Origin: Haliclona indistincta
Taxonomy: Eukaryota > Porifera > Demospongiae > Haplosclerida > Chalinidae
Reading direction: 5' to 3'
Assembly (NCBI GenBank): GCA_964017065.1
Contig: OZ024788.1
Location: 714,727 to 778,726 of the forward strand
Length of the DNA stretch: 64,000 bases
In this document: piece by piece, positions 11,491-22,329 of the stretch
Layout of the letters: each line of letters begins with the position of its first letter
Numbering within the stretch: the first letter of the stretch is position 1
Made by a program: the position numbers and the translations under genes
The notes under the pieces: model-generated
What the model saw: only the letters and a program-made list of their open reading frames with translations
Told to the model about the DNA's origin: nothing
Database searches by the model: none

Positions 11491-11545
11491 GTGATCACGT
11501 GAGCTCCTAATCACGCGGTAATTTTAAATTTCAGTAATGATTTTT
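11491..11545. promoter_or_regulatory. Conserved CACGTG upstream block, unit 2
   Basis: GTGATCACGTGAGCTCCTAA followed by TCACGCGGTAATTTTAAATT lies 60 bp upstream of the start codon at 11431, matching the other family 1 units. Confidence 0.55.
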
Positions 11546-11903
11546 TACCTAGCAATGGCTCATGATGTATTTATAAGCTGTGACAGCGGGAAGCTCTTGA
11601 GGTCATTTCTGATATCTATGTGTTATACTTGTGGCAGCTGCTGTTGCTTGCCAAATCGTTCTTGTGTATCATTACAACATGTGAGGTATTGGTTTCAGCA
11701 TGGTTTCAGTTGGCTAGGTTATAATTATGCATAATATACTGCAGCTGTTTATGGTGTGACATTTGATGCTTGATCTATTCCAGTTATTCTACTGTGTATA
11801 AAGTGTTATGGTGATGGAATGTATCTATGCATGGGAGTGCAGAGTATGATTTATACAAGGACACAGTACTGATATTGTATACTACTACTGTGTTATTATT
11901 CAG

Positions 11904-12790
11904 GATCTATTGGAGTGTGATCTAAAACCATTGAGCCCGAATAATGAACAATTGGATAGCATTGTCACCTCTCATAACCTCACTAATGAAGACTATTGTT
12001 ACAATAAACCAGTCTCTCATCAGTACAAGCTACCTGTGTTCACACTACCTGGAGCTGTGGATGATAATGATAGTGTTGAGGAATGGGAAGAGAGTCCGCA
12101 AAGATTTACTGAAATATCCAAACCTGAGACTGAGGTAGCCACAAGTGAACATATCTCTATCCCTCTGTCTACTAATCAACAGCGCAGAGAAGAGCTGCTG
12201 ATGAATGGTACACGCGTATAATTTCTCTTTGATTTAGGGGTTTTGCAAGTCCAGAGACTGCTAAGTTATTGATGCGTAGAGCTGGCAGACACCAGCAATT
12301 GAGATTGAGATCTGAACAAAGAAAGAAGCTGGCTGGCAGCCCCACAGAACGATTAGCTCAGTTTAAACGGCTTACTGCAGAAACAGCCAATCAAATGAGA
12401 TGGAAGGAAGGAGATACTCGGAGGTTATGCTGTCATGTTAGAGTGTCACCCATTCCGGAACGAAGTCATGATGTGAAATTCCAGTAAGTTCGAGTTCTAG
12501 CTGTAGTTATCACTATCAGTTGATCTCTTGTTCAAGGTGGCAGCATAATCATCAGGTGATCCACAGAGATACTGCAATGAAGCTATCTCAAGTACTATCA
12601 ACATTACCACATTCTCACTAGACTACAAGTCAGTTGCCGCCTCTTGAGCCACATGTTCTGGCAGGCCACACCCCCAGACTAGTGGTGAGTAGGAGATCTT
12701 GATACATGAGCATGTGTTACTGGTGTATTTTACCACAGAGCTCCGATGCATAGAACAAGCTAGTCCAGCAGCGACAGACTAATAATATTA
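11904..12790 (+). pseudogene. Partner gene 3' end, copy 2
   Basis: Exon a (11904-12207) follows a TTATTATTCAG acceptor and encodes DLLECDLKPLSPNNEQLDS onward to a Gln/Arg/Glu-rich end. Exon b starts at 12238 (GFASPETAKLLMRRAG), exon c near 12537, exon d near 12739. One base is missing near the end of exon a (GAGCTGCTGATG, against GAGCTTGCTGATG in copies 3 and 5), so exons a and b no longer join in frame. Exon c carries an in-frame TAG (CTCACTAGACT), and exon d reads a TAG after SSDA. Three independent lesions make this a pseudogene. The family is not recognised. Confidence 0.7.
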
Positions 12791-13044
12791 TAACACTTTC
12801 ACAGAAAAGTGCATATACGTGCATGTAGCATCGTTTAGTGTATGTCGTTATTCATTGATTCTGTAAGAACAATAAGAGAATAATAAGCTAAGCCAGTAAG
12901 GATTAAATTGCTCATTTCATTTAAGAACCTCAAGTACAGGTGTGCTGCAGTGTGTCTGTTCATGTATGATACTGTAATGTAAAACTAACTGATTATGGCA
13001 TGCATGCTTGAATATCTTGACATCTGTCACACACTTAGTACTCA

Positions 13045-13909
13045 TCACCTTCCACCTTTCTTCTTGTTGCAAGCTGCTAGATTAGTCTCACACTTCGTTA
13101 GACTGTTCTGTAATGGTATCAACGACTTCTTTGATGTTTTCAACTGATGAGAACACTTCTCTTTTTCAACAACTAGTGCTTGTGAACTCTTCAAGAGAGA
13201 ATCTGACTTATCCTGCAAACTCTTCAATTGTTTCGTACATTCCACACTCCTCTCCTTCTCATCTGCTATTTGATCTTTACCATCTTGCAGCATCGTCTCC
13301 AGCAACTCACTGCGTCGCACTACAGCTAACGGTGCCGTACTATTGTCTTCCAAGTTCTGCTTATAGACGGCACATCTCCCGACCATTTCAGTCAGCTGAG
13401 CTTTGTCATCCATGGCTCTCTCCAGCTCAACATGCCTTTGCAGGATCAATGCCACACTGACAGCTAAGAGCAAGGACAGGAAGAAAGAAGCGGTGCAATA
13501 TCGGGAACTCCATTTGTCTATATTGTGCACATCCAACCTCAATTTAGCTATCTGCAGAGAAAATTATAGCGAATAATGATGTTTTAAATACTTTAAAACC
13601 TACTTCACTATCCTTAGCTTCTAGGTCTCTTTTCGTTGCGTTGTCTTTTGCTGCCAGCTCCCGCTCTCTCCTTTCAACTTCAGCTCTTATCGCATTGTCT
13701 TTCGCCGCTAGCTCTTCCTTGGTTGCTTCATCTTTTGCTGCAAGCTCTCTTTCTCTTCTCTCTGCTTCGTTCCTTATTGCCGTATCTTTCTCGGCAAGAT
13801 CCTTTTCTCTTCTTTCTACTTCTTCTTTTACCACTTCATCTCTTTTCACTAATTCTTGTCTCAACTCAGTTATTTTTTCATCAATCAATTGCAGTATGTC
13901 GTTGTCCAT
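13045..13909 (-). CDS. Family 1 copy 3: membrane coiled-coil protein
   Basis: Exon 1 (13909-13604, 102 codons) and exon 2 (13551-13045) join in phase 0 across a 52-bp GT-AG intron to give 270 aa. Residues about 10-100 are coiled coil (KRDEVVKEEVERREKDLAEK, RRERELAAKDEATKEELAAK). After IAKLRLDVHNIDKW comes one membrane span (FFLSLLLAVSVALIL). The C-terminal half is coiled coil with Cys at regular intervals (GRCAVYK, ECTKQL, KCSHQL, KCETNLAACNKKKGG) and an NST sequon. The start was chosen at MDNDI because it is conserved across copies; an upstream Met in the same frame is not conserved. Copy 5 is almost identical. Function unknown. Confidence 0.85.
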
Positions 13910-13961
13910 GTTGGCGTCAAACCGCTGGCGAGATGCTGAACTGCACGGAATACCCTCAAAC

Positions 13962-14020
13962 GTGGTCACGTGAGCTCCTAATCACGCGGTAATTTTAAAT
14001 TTCGATAATGATTTTTTACC
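13962..14020. promoter_or_regulatory. Conserved CACGTG upstream block, unit 3
   Basis: GTGGTCACGTGAGCTCCTAA followed by TCACGCGGTAATTTTAAATT lies about 55 bp upstream of the copy 3 start. The intervening sequence CACGGAATACCCTCAAAC is the uninterrupted version of the insertion site used by the 14.56-kb element in unit 5. Confidence 0.6.
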
Positions 14021-14181
14021 TTAGGTGGTAAGCAATGGCTCATGATGTACTTATAAGCTGAAAAGGTATTTCTGATATCTGTAAAATATGTGTTATGGTG
14101 ATGGAATGTATCTATGCATGGGAGTACAGAGTATGATTTATACAAGGACACAGTATTGATATTAGTTGACTACTATAATGT

Positions 14182-15040
14182 GTTATTATCCATTGAGCCC
14201 GACTGATGAACAATTGGATAGTATTGTCACCTCACATAGCTGTAACTACAGTGAAGACTATCGTTAGTCCATCATCAGTACAAGCTACCTGTGTTCACAC
14301 TACCTGGTGCTGTGGATGATAATGTTGAGGAATGGGAAGAGAGTCCGCAAAGATTTACTGAAGTATCCAAACCTGAGACTGAGGTAGCCACAAGTGAACA
14401 TACCTCAATCCCTCTGTCTACTAATCAACAGCGTAGAGAAGAGCTTGCTGATGAATGGTACACTCACTCACTCATCATACAGTTATCATGTGTATAATTT
14501 CTCTTTGATTTAGGGGTTTTGCAAGTCCAGAGGCTGCTAAGTTATTGATGCGTAGAGCAGGCGGACACCAGCAATTGAGAATGAGATCTGAACAAAGAAG
14601 GAAGCTGGCTGGCAGCCCTACCGAGCGATTGGCTCAGTTTGAACGACCTACTGCAGAACCGACCAATCAAATGAGATGGAAGGAAGGAGAGACTTTAAGA
14701 GTATGCCGTCATGTTAGAGTGTCACCCATTCCGGAACGAAGCCATGATGTTGAATTCCAGTAAGTCTAGATATAGTTGACTTGTTATCAGTATCGTTTCA
14801 TCTCTCTTGTTCCAGATGGCAGCACAATCATCAAGTGATCCACAGAGATGCTGCAATGAGACTATCTCCAGTACTATCAACATTGCCTTCTCTTGAGCCA
14901 CATGTTCTGGCAGGCCACACCCCCAGACTAGTGGTGAGTGGGAGATCGTGATACATGAGCATGTGTTAATGCTGTATTTTACCACAGAGCTCCGATGCAC
15001 AGAACAAGCTAGTCCAGCAGCGACAGACTAATAATATTTT
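14182..15040 (+). pseudogene. Partner gene 3' end, copy 3
   Basis: Exon a has lost its acceptor and first 25 bases (it resumes at CCATTGAGCCCGACTGATGA) and has a further internal deletion producing a TAG. The last part (FTLPGAVDDNVEEWEESPQR to EELADEW) is intact and keeps the base missing in copies 2 and 4. It joins exon b (14514-14759) in frame. Exon c (14816-14933) is shortened by an internal deletion and exon d starts at 14988. The 5' damage argues against function. Confidence 0.65.
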
Positions 15041-15341
15041 AACGCTTTCACAAAAAGTGCTTATACATGCTGCATGTAGCATCATTTAGTGCATGTCGTT
15101 ATTCATTGATTCTGTAAGAACTGTAAGTATTATAAGAGAATAATAATAATGTCATGGTGTCATGTAAAGTTCCAGAGGTCATATCAACAAGTATTACCAA
15201 TGGGAATTGCTAGATTATTGTAATCACAATGTCCTCTCATCCCCTGCCCACTATCTCACCTAATGTACTAGCACAGGCTGCAACAGAATGGTATAGCCTT
15301 AACACTGTCACAAACATAAATTTTGATAATGGGATAAGATT
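15041..15341. other. Spacer between partner copy 3 and the next gene
   Basis: AT-rich spacer. Its first part (CATTTAGTGCATGTCGTTAT) is shared with the spacers at 12830 and 19775. No gene is seen. Confidence 0.6.
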
Positions 15342-16123
15342 TTACAATTCTTTTTTACTTTTTTCACATTCAGTTAGCTTATCATTACATATCAACAATT
15401 CTGCTGAACATAGCTTTTTGCAGCAGTAGTTTATGTCATGTTTTGGTAAATCTTTTTCAGATCTTCTCTTCGTGACTGATCCAAAGATTAATTCAAATTG
15501 ATCTGTCAACAATTTTTTATAGAATTGTTCCGTCAATGTCAAGGATGTTTCGGTTATTTTGTTCTTTAGTTCTGACTGATCATGATCAGAATTTATCAGT
15601 GATGCCACTAACAGTTTATACTTTTCAGCTCAGACGTCGACCATAGAACAAGAATTGTGAAACTGAAGAGAAGGACAACTAACACGAGAATACATGAGCA
15701 TATCCAATATCGCTCAGTTTTTACAGCTTGTGTACGTAATTTGTCCACCTGAAGATGCAAAAAATTATTGTTCATCAGTGCAATGAACTCTAGCATGTCT
15801 TACGGTTTTCCATGACATCTTTCCTGGGTTTTCCCGATCCTGTTCTTTTATTGCCATGCAGTTCCTAATTCCAGGTTTTCTCTCTCTTATCAAGCAGCAA
15901 CTGTTGGTTAATTTCTTTTCGTCTCTATTTGCTCCTGAAAGTACTGCTCCCTTCTCTTGAGCTCTTCCTGTAAGTCTTTGATCTGTGTATCCTGTCTCTC
16001 CAAGACTATCAGTAATCCATCAATTGACATTCTCTTGGTTCTGTCCAGTATTAGCGACATGCTTCGACCTGTACCTTGCAAGTTGCAGCACAGGCTAGTC
16101 TTATGGGCCCAGACAGATTTCAA
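15342..16123 (-). pseudogene. Frameshifted membrane coiled-coil gene, related plan
   Basis: On the minus strand, a first block (16123-15908) encodes a short coiled coil (LERQDTQIKDLQEELKRREQ). A second exon after a TTCAG acceptor near 15752 encodes VDKLRTQAVKTERYW and a membrane span (ICSCILVLVVLLFSFTILVL). A third stretch (15608-15342) encodes a Cys-containing coiled coil ending ECEKSKKEL. The second and third stretches are in different frames and meet around 15610-15630, so a frameshift is needed to join them. No clear GT donor ends the first block. It has the same three-part plan as families 1 and 2, but the sequence is distinct. Confidence 0.6.
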
Positions 16124-16562
16124 AATCCATCAGCCCGCGAGACTACGCTTACACGAGGTCTTGGTGGAAAATTTACTGAGTGGAGATGTACATTACTTGT
16201 GTGAGGACAGTGGAATAACTTTCACAGCTTTACTGAACAGCTGTATCATTTTCCAACATGTATGGGAGGATATTAAATCCAAGCTGTCCACTCTCAACTT
16301 TTAATAATATTCATTAGCTATATTTTTTCATACATTTTTGAAATGAAAAAAATATTAAAACTAGTAATAAGCTAGTACATGTAAAGATTAAATTGCTAAA
16401 TATTATTTATTTAAGAACCTCATAGCTATATAGTGTGGGTGTGATGTGTGCTGTAGTGTGTTTGTTCATGTATGACACTATAATGTAATAATACTAATTA
16501 ACTGATTATACTAAGACATGCATGCTTGAAAATCTTGACAGCTGTCACACACATAGTACTCA
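16124..16562. other. Spacer
   Basis: No gene is recognised. The last 130 bp (GTGTGATGTGTGCTGTAGTG, TTGACAGCTGTCACACACAT) form the conserved 3' flank shared by all family 1 copies. Confidence 0.6.
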
Positions 16563-17534
16563 TCACCATCCTCCCTTCTTCTTGTTGCAAGCTGCTAGAT
16601 TATTCTCACACTTTGTTAGACTTTCCTGTGATGTTATCAACAACTTCTTTGATGTTTTCAACTCAAGAGAACACTTCTCTTTTTCAACAAGTAGTGCTTG
16701 TGAACTATTCAAGAGAGAATCTGACTTATCTTGCAATCTCTTCCAGAGCTTGGTACATTCCATATTCCTGTGCTTCTCATTTGCTAAATGATCTTTACCA
16801 TCCTGCAGCATCGTCTCCTGTAGCTCTCTGTGTCGCATCACAGCCAGTGTTGTACTGTTGTCTTCCAAGTTCTGCTTATAGACGACACATCTCCCGACCA
16901 TTTCAGTCAGGTTGTTGTGATCAGTTCGACACTTCTTCAGCTCAGCGAGTTGTTCCTCACCACCGACTTTCCAACCTTCGTACTTAGATCTAGGACCCAT
17001 TGAGTGCAGTTGGCTTTGTCATTCAAGGCTCTCTCCAGCTCAACATGCCTCTGCAGGATCAATGCTACACTGACAGCTAAGAGCAAGGACAGGAAGAAAG
17101 AAGCCGTGCAATATCCACAACTCCATTTGTCTATTCTCTGCACATTCAACCTCAATTTAGCTATCTGCAGAGAAAGTTATCATAATGTTGTAGTACTTTT
17201 ACTATACCTACTTCATCATCCTTTGCTTGTAGCTCAGTTTTCGTTGCGTTGTCTTTCGCCGCTAGCTCTTTCTTGGTTGCTTCATCTTTTGCTGCAAGCT
17301 CTCTTTCTCTTTTCTCTGATTCTTTCCTTATTGCCGTATCTTTCTCGGCAATCACTTCATTTTTTTCTCCAAACTTCTTGTTTCAACTCAGCTATTTTTT
17401 CATCTTTCAATAGACAACTTTAGTATAACCAGAAATATGTTAATTGAACGTGACGTCACTTCCGGAGTACTTTTTCCGTGATTTTGGAGTACTTTGCCAT
17501 TGCTGGTGGTTACAAGAACAGCTGGTAGTTCACT

Positions 17535-17600
17535 ACTAGTCTCGCGGGGCCCGACGGATTTCGCTTGCAAGCGAAATCCGTCGGGCCCCGCGAGACTAGT
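17535..17600. repeat. 66-bp perfect palindrome
   Basis: Two 33-base arms starting ACTAGTCTCGCGGGGCCCGA meet at CTTG/CAAG with no spacer and no mismatch. The palindrome is flanked by TTCACT-type sequence on both sides. It is GC-rich in an otherwise AT-rich element, so it looks like a separate palindromic insertion. Confidence 0.95.
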
Positions 17601-18017
17601 TCACTACATGCGCCTGCTCTATGAAGATTATAAACTTCAAAAACGGTAGTAAAAAGCATGCCGATTCACATGATAGTGTCTATTGTTAGCGCTGTTTGCG
17701 AAGAGCCATCCACTAGCTGAAAGTTTAGTTGCTAGCGAACGGGAGCGCCATGCAAATGGCTGACAAAGACGACGAGGCCGTCGAAACTACTGTGCCAACT
17801 CTAGTTTTAGTGGTATTAGTAGAAGATGACATTCCTTGTACTACTCTGGGCGAGCTCTTAGAAGCAAGAAACAATGCTGCCCTACACTGACAGCGTGAAG
17901 ATCAAGGTCTCGTAAAAGCAGCGCCGGCCTGCCTTGACCCGCTCGCCACAGCTAGTCTGGCTTTTAGAGAACCAAAGAGTGTTCTAAGGGTGATGTCTGG
18001 GGTGTGCCTAGTATCTG

Positions 18018-18199
18018 GAATAGGAAATGCCGACTACATACTAGGTGGTAGTCCCTTGAGCAGGCTTTCTCTCCAGTCCAAGAGTGTTCGTCTATCTTTC
18101 TCTTCGTTCTGTCAACAGATTTCTTGGAATACGACGCTTCGAAACACTGCTACCATTTTCACGGTTGTTACTAAAGTCAATGCACACACGTCCAGGCAT
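18018..18199 (-). pseudogene. Decayed THAP zinc-finger domain
   Basis: Read on the minus strand, MPGRVCIDFSNN and RRIP resemble the start of a THAP domain, and a second frame supplies HSWTGEK and VCSRHF, the typical W and C-x2-H end of the C2CH module. The two halves are in different frames and the second zinc Cys of the N-terminal pair is not visible. It lies inside the 937-bp insertion and is probably a relic of its transposase. THAP assignment is by motif recall. Confidence 0.5.
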
Positions 18200-18425
18200 C
18201 TTGGCTATTTACAGCAGGCACATGTGGCAGTTTTGGCGTCTCCATTCTTCTAGCTTTCTTCACTCGATGTACTCCGGAAGTGAGTTTACGTTCAAAAATT
18301 AATTATTAATTTAATTTAAATTCCTGAGCCGTTATAATAAAGTTGTCTATTGCAGTATGTCGTTGTTCATGTTGGCGTCAAACCGCGGGCGAGATGCTGA
18401 ACGGGACTGCAGCATGCGCTCAAAA

Positions 18426-18485
18426 GTGATCACGTGAGCTTCTAATCACGCGGTAATTTTAAACTTCGGTAATGATTTTTTACCT
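18426..18485. promoter_or_regulatory. Conserved CACGTG upstream block, unit 4
   Basis: GTGATCACGTGAGCTTCTAA followed by TCACGCGGTAATTTTAAACT lies about 55 bp upstream of the displaced start codon of copy 4. Confidence 0.55.
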
Positions 18486-18842
18486 AGCAATGACTCATGA
18501 TGTATTTATAAGCTGTGACAGCGGGAAGCTCTTGAGGTCATTTCTGATATCTATGTGTTATACCTGTGGCAGCTGCTGTTGCTTGCCAAATCGTTATTCA
18601 GTTCTTGTGTATCATTATAACATGTGAGGTATTGGTTTCAGCATGGTTTCAGTCGGCTAGGTTATAATTATGCATAATATATACTGTTTATGGTGTGACA
18701 TTTGATGCTTGATCTATTCCAGTTACTCTACTGTGTATAATGTGTTATGGTGATGGAATGTATCTATGCATGGGAGTGCAGAGTATGATTTATACAAGGA
18801 CACAGTACTGATATTGTATACTACTACTGTGTTATTATTCAG

Positions 18843-19720
18843 GATCTATTGGAGTGTGATCTAAAACCATTGAGCCCGAATAATGAACAATTGGATAGCA
18901 TTGTCACCTCTCATAACCTCACTAGTGAAGACTATCGTTACAATAAACCAGTCCATCATCAGTACAAGCTTCCTGTGTTCACACTACCTGGTGCTGTGGA
19001 TGATAATGATAGTGTTGAGGAATGGGAAGAGAGTCCGCAAAGATTTACTGAAGTATCCAAACCTGAGACTGAGGTAGCCACAAGTGAGCATATCTCTATC
19101 CCTCTGTCTACTAATCAACAGCGCAGAGAAGAGCTGCTGATGAATGGTACACGCATATAATTTCTCTTTGATTTAGGGGTTTTGCAAGTCCAGAGACTGC
19201 TAAGTTATTGATGCGTAGAGCTGGCAGACACCAGCAATTGAGATTGAGATCTGAACAAATTAAAGAAAGAAGCTAGCTGGCAGCCCCACAGAATGATTAG
19301 CTCAGTTTAAACGACTTACTGCAGAAACAGCCAATCAAATGAGATGGAAGGAAGGAGAGACTCGGAGGGTATGCCGTCATGTTAGAGTGATACCCATTCC
19401 AGAACGAAATCATAATATGAAATTCCAGTAAGTTCGAATTCTAGCTGTAGTTATCACTATCAGTTGATCGCTTGTTCAAGATGGCAGCATAATCATCAGG
19501 TGATCCACAGAGATACTGCAATGAAGCTATCTCCAGTACTATCAACATTACCACATTCTCACTCTACAAGTCAGTTGCCGCCTCTTGAGCCACATGTTCT
19601 GGCAGGCCACACCCCCAGACTAGTGGTGAGTGGGAGATCTTGATACATGAGCATGTGTTAATGCTGTATTTTACCACAGAGCTCCGATGCACAGAACAAG
19701 CTAGTCCAGCAGCGACAGAC
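18843..19720 (+). pseudogene. Partner gene 3' end, copy 4
   Basis: Exon a (18843-19146) is full length but has the same missing base as copy 2 before its donor. Exon b (from 19177) contains a five-base insertion after CTGAACAAA that breaks its frame. Exons c and d follow near 19490 and 19680. Copies 2 and 4 share the exon a lesion, so the damage predates their duplication. Confidence 0.7.
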
Positions 19721-19984
19721 TAATAATATTATAACACTTTCACAGAAAAGTGCATATACATGCATGTAGCATCGTTTAGTGTATGTCGTTATTCATTGAT
19801 TCTGTAAGAACAATAAGAGAATAATAAGCTAAGCCAGTAAGGATTAAATTGCTCATTTCATTTAAGAACCTCAAGTACGGGTGTGCTGCAGTGTGTCTGT
19901 TCATGTATGATACTGTAATGTAAACTAACTGATTATGGCATGCATGCTTGAATATCTTGACATCTGTCACGCACTTAGTACTCA

Positions 19985-20849
19985 TCACCTTCCTCCTTTC
20001 TTCTTGTTGCAAGCTGCTAGATTAGTCTCACACTTCGTTAGACTGTTCTGTAATGGTATCAACGACTTCTTTGATGTTTTCAACTGATGAGAACACTTCT
20101 CTTTTTCAACAACTAGTGCTTGTGAACTCTTCAAGAGAGAATCTGACTTATCCTGCAAACTCTTCAATTGCTTGGTACATTGCACATTCCTCTCCTTCTC
20201 ATCTGCTATTTGATCTTTACCATCCTGCAGCATCGTCTCCAGCAGCTCACTGCGTCGCACTACAGCTAACGGTGCCGTACTATTGTCTTCCAAGTTCTGC
20301 TTATAGACGGCACATCTCCCGACCATTTCAGTCAGCTGAGCTTTGTCATACATGGCTCTCTCCAGCTCAACATGCCTTTGCAGGATCAATGCCACACTGA
20401 CAGCTAAGAGCAAGGACAGGAAGAAAGAAGCGGTGCAATATCGGGAACTCCATTTGTCTATATTGTGCACATCCAACCTCAATTTAGCTATCTGCAGAGA
20501 AAATTATAGCTAATAATGATGTTTTAAATACTTTAAAACCTACTTCACTATCCTTTGCTTCTAGGTCTCTTTTCGTTGCGTTGTCTTTTGCTGCCAGCTC
20601 CCGCTCTCTCCTTTCAACTTCAGCTCTTATCGCATTGTCTTTCGCCGCTAGCTCTTCCTTGGTTGCTTCATCTTTTGCTGCAAGCTCTCTTTCTCTTCTC
20701 TCTGCTTCGTTCCTTATTGCCGTATCTTTCTCGGCAAGATCCTTTTCTCTTCTTTCTACTTCTTCTTTTACCACTTCATCTCTTTTCACTAATTCTTGTT
20801 TCAACTCAGTTATTTTTTCATCAATCAATTGCAGTATGTCGTTGTCCAT
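19985..20849 (-). CDS. Family 1 copy 5: membrane coiled-coil protein with disrupted upstream region
   Basis: Exon 1 (20849-20544) and exon 2 (20491-19985) give 270 aa across a 52-bp intron, nearly identical to copy 3, with the same coiled coil, membrane span (FFLSLLLAVSVALIL) and Cys-spaced C-terminal coiled coil. The reading frame is intact. The 14.56-kb element begins only 44 bp upstream of the ATG, so the conserved CACGTG block of this unit now lies at 35460, more than 14 kb away. Whether the gene is still expressed cannot be told. Near-identity to copy 3 implies recent duplication or conversion. Confidence 0.85.
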
Positions 20850-20892
20850 GTTGGCGTCAAACCGCTGGCGAGATGCTGAACTGCACGGAATA

Positions 20893-21200
20893 CACTGTAA
20901 AAACTAGGTGGTGAACGTCACTACTAATTGTGGTGACGTTCACTACTTTTTTGTTCACCACCAGGTAGTGAATTACTATATTGGTGACGGTCACTACCAA
21001 AATCGGTGAAGTCACTAATTTTCAAGTTTGGTGATATAATAATTGGTGACGTTCACTACTGAAATCAGTGAAGTCACTAATCGTCAAATTTGGTGATATA
21101 TTTATTGGTGACATTCACTAATTTTTTGCTCACCACCAAGTAGTGAAGTACTATATTGGTGACAGTCGGCACTAATCAAGTCACTAATCACTAATGAAGT
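20893..21200. repeat. Left subterminal GGTGA/TCACTA repeats
   Basis: Roughly ten variants of GGTGACGTTCACTA and GTGAAGTCACTAAT occur in both orientations, including near-palindromes. A matching set lies at the right end (35250-35449). Such arrays are the usual transposase-binding zones of CACTA-type elements; binding itself is inference. Confidence 0.8.
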
Positions 21201-21640
21201 GTGACACGTCATAGCTCATGTCTCTATTCCTTATTGCACAGGTTCTCCTGGTTTTGTCAGGTGCTGTGGCACTGCTCAGTGATGGCAACTAAACTGTGTG
21301 TTTAAAGTTTACAGACGGCTGTTGTCAAGGTTAATGTATGAATTATAAAGTTTTACTATATATATCTTTATAATTTTTACTGAAGGGCTTACCAGGATCT
21401 CTAAATATCCTGACACTCCCTCTTTCATCAAGATGAAGTTATCGCTAACTCTCAAGGAACAAACCACTACATCCACGTCAAGACTAGACTATTATTATTG
21501 ATTAATGTCTTTGTAAACAACACTGTTTAAGTGGACACAACAAGAAAGACTAAATTTGAAACAAAAATGGGAAGTAATAATTACGGTACTGTGACAGTCT
21601 GTAAATACAATAAATTAGAGAAAACAACATTGACACAACA
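21201..21640. other. Interior of the 14.56-kb element, no gene seen
   Basis: AT-rich sequence between the subterminal repeats and the coding repeat. No splice-bounded or conserved frame is recognised. Confidence 0.5.
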
Positions 21641-22198
21641 TTGAAAATACTAGTTCATAGTATCATTAGTGCATTTGGTGACCAAGAATGGTTTAAAACA
21701 AGGAAAACTGCAAAACAGCCTCCTACTATCATGCCAGTGTCGCAGTCCAGTGGAATTCATGGTACCATTAGTGCTTCAGCTGGTGACAAAGAATGGTTAG
21801 AAGCAATCAAAACCGCAAAACAGCCTCCTACTATCATGCTAGTGTCGCAGTCCAGTGGAATTCATGGTACCATTAGTGCTTCTGGTGACAAAGAATGGTT
21901 AGAAGCAATCAAAACCGCAAAACAGCCTCCTACTATCATGCTAGTGTCGCAGTCCAGTGGAATTCATGGTACCATTAGTGCTTCTGGTGACAAAGAATGG
22001 TTAGAAGCAATCAAAACTGCAAAACAGCCTCCTACTATCATGCTAGTGTCGCAATCCAGTGGAATTCATGGTACCATTAGTGCTTTTGGTGACGAAGAAT
22101 GGTTAGAAACAATCAAAACTGCGCAACAGCCTCCTACTATCATGCTAGTATCGCAATCCAGTCATCCATTAGTGCTTTTGGTGACGAAGAATGGTTAG
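21641..22198 (+). CDS. ORF of tandem 34-residue repeats
   Basis: An open frame of 185 aa is made of about five copies of a 34-residue unit containing GDKEWLEAIKTAKQPPTIML and VSQSSGIHGTISAS. The 102-bp unit is preserved at DNA level with few changes, and a frame slip at the last copy ends the frame. The ATG is weakly supported. It could be a coding exon of a transposon protein or a minisatellite that happens to stay open: a unit length divisible by three keeps any frame open. No family is recognised. Confidence 0.35.
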   Translation: MKILVHSIISAFGDQEWFKTRKTAKQPPTIMPVSQSSGIHGTISASAGDKEWLEAIKTAKQPPTIMLVSQSSGIHGTISASGDKEWLEAIKTAKQPPTIMLVSQSSGIHGTISASGDKEWLEAIKTAKQPPTIMLVSQSSGIHGTISAFGDEEWLETIKTAQQPPTIMLVSQSSHPLVLLVTKNG

Positions 22199-22329
22199 AA
22201 ACAATCAAAACAGTTTCTTTAATCACTGATAATCACTATTAAAACAATAATTAATCAAACAGTAGCTGGCTAGAGTAAGGTAGCGATGTGAGCCAGTTGG
22301 ACTTGAATATACTCCATACACTTAATCTC

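Larger units (their letters stand above)
17412..18348. mobile_element. 937-bp DNA element inserted in family 1 copy 4 exon 1
   Basis: Left end AGACAACTTTA and right end TAAAGTTGTCT form an 11-bp inverted repeat. Paralogous exons read TTTCAATTGCAGTATGTC. Here the insertion lies between CAAT and ATTGCAG, which fits an AT duplication (or no duplication if one more T is counted into each end). Inside are a 66-bp perfect palindrome and a decayed THAP-like domain on the minus strand. The superfamily is not decided by these ends; a THAP domain occurs in P and Kolobok transposases. Confidence 0.8.
16563..18370 (-). pseudogene. Family 1 copy 4, split by a transposon
   Basis: The start codon region (ATG at 18370) is separated from the rest of exon 1 (17411-17212) by a 937-bp insertion. 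Exon 1 also carries the same A-run base loss as copy 2. Exon 2 (17164-16563) is broken near 16960, where STKVGK continues as SVVRNN in one frame and GEEQLAELKKC in another. The membrane segment FFLSLLLAVSVALIL is intact. These lesions rule out a normal product. Sequence is closest to copy 2, consistent with duplication of a two-unit block. Confidence 0.8.

Noticed and set aside
11537..11734. 65-aa frame MIFYLAMAHDVFISCDSGKL downstream of the CACGTG block
   Set aside because: It overlaps the conserved upstream block, its copies in other units are not open over the same length, and no splice site links it to the partner exons.
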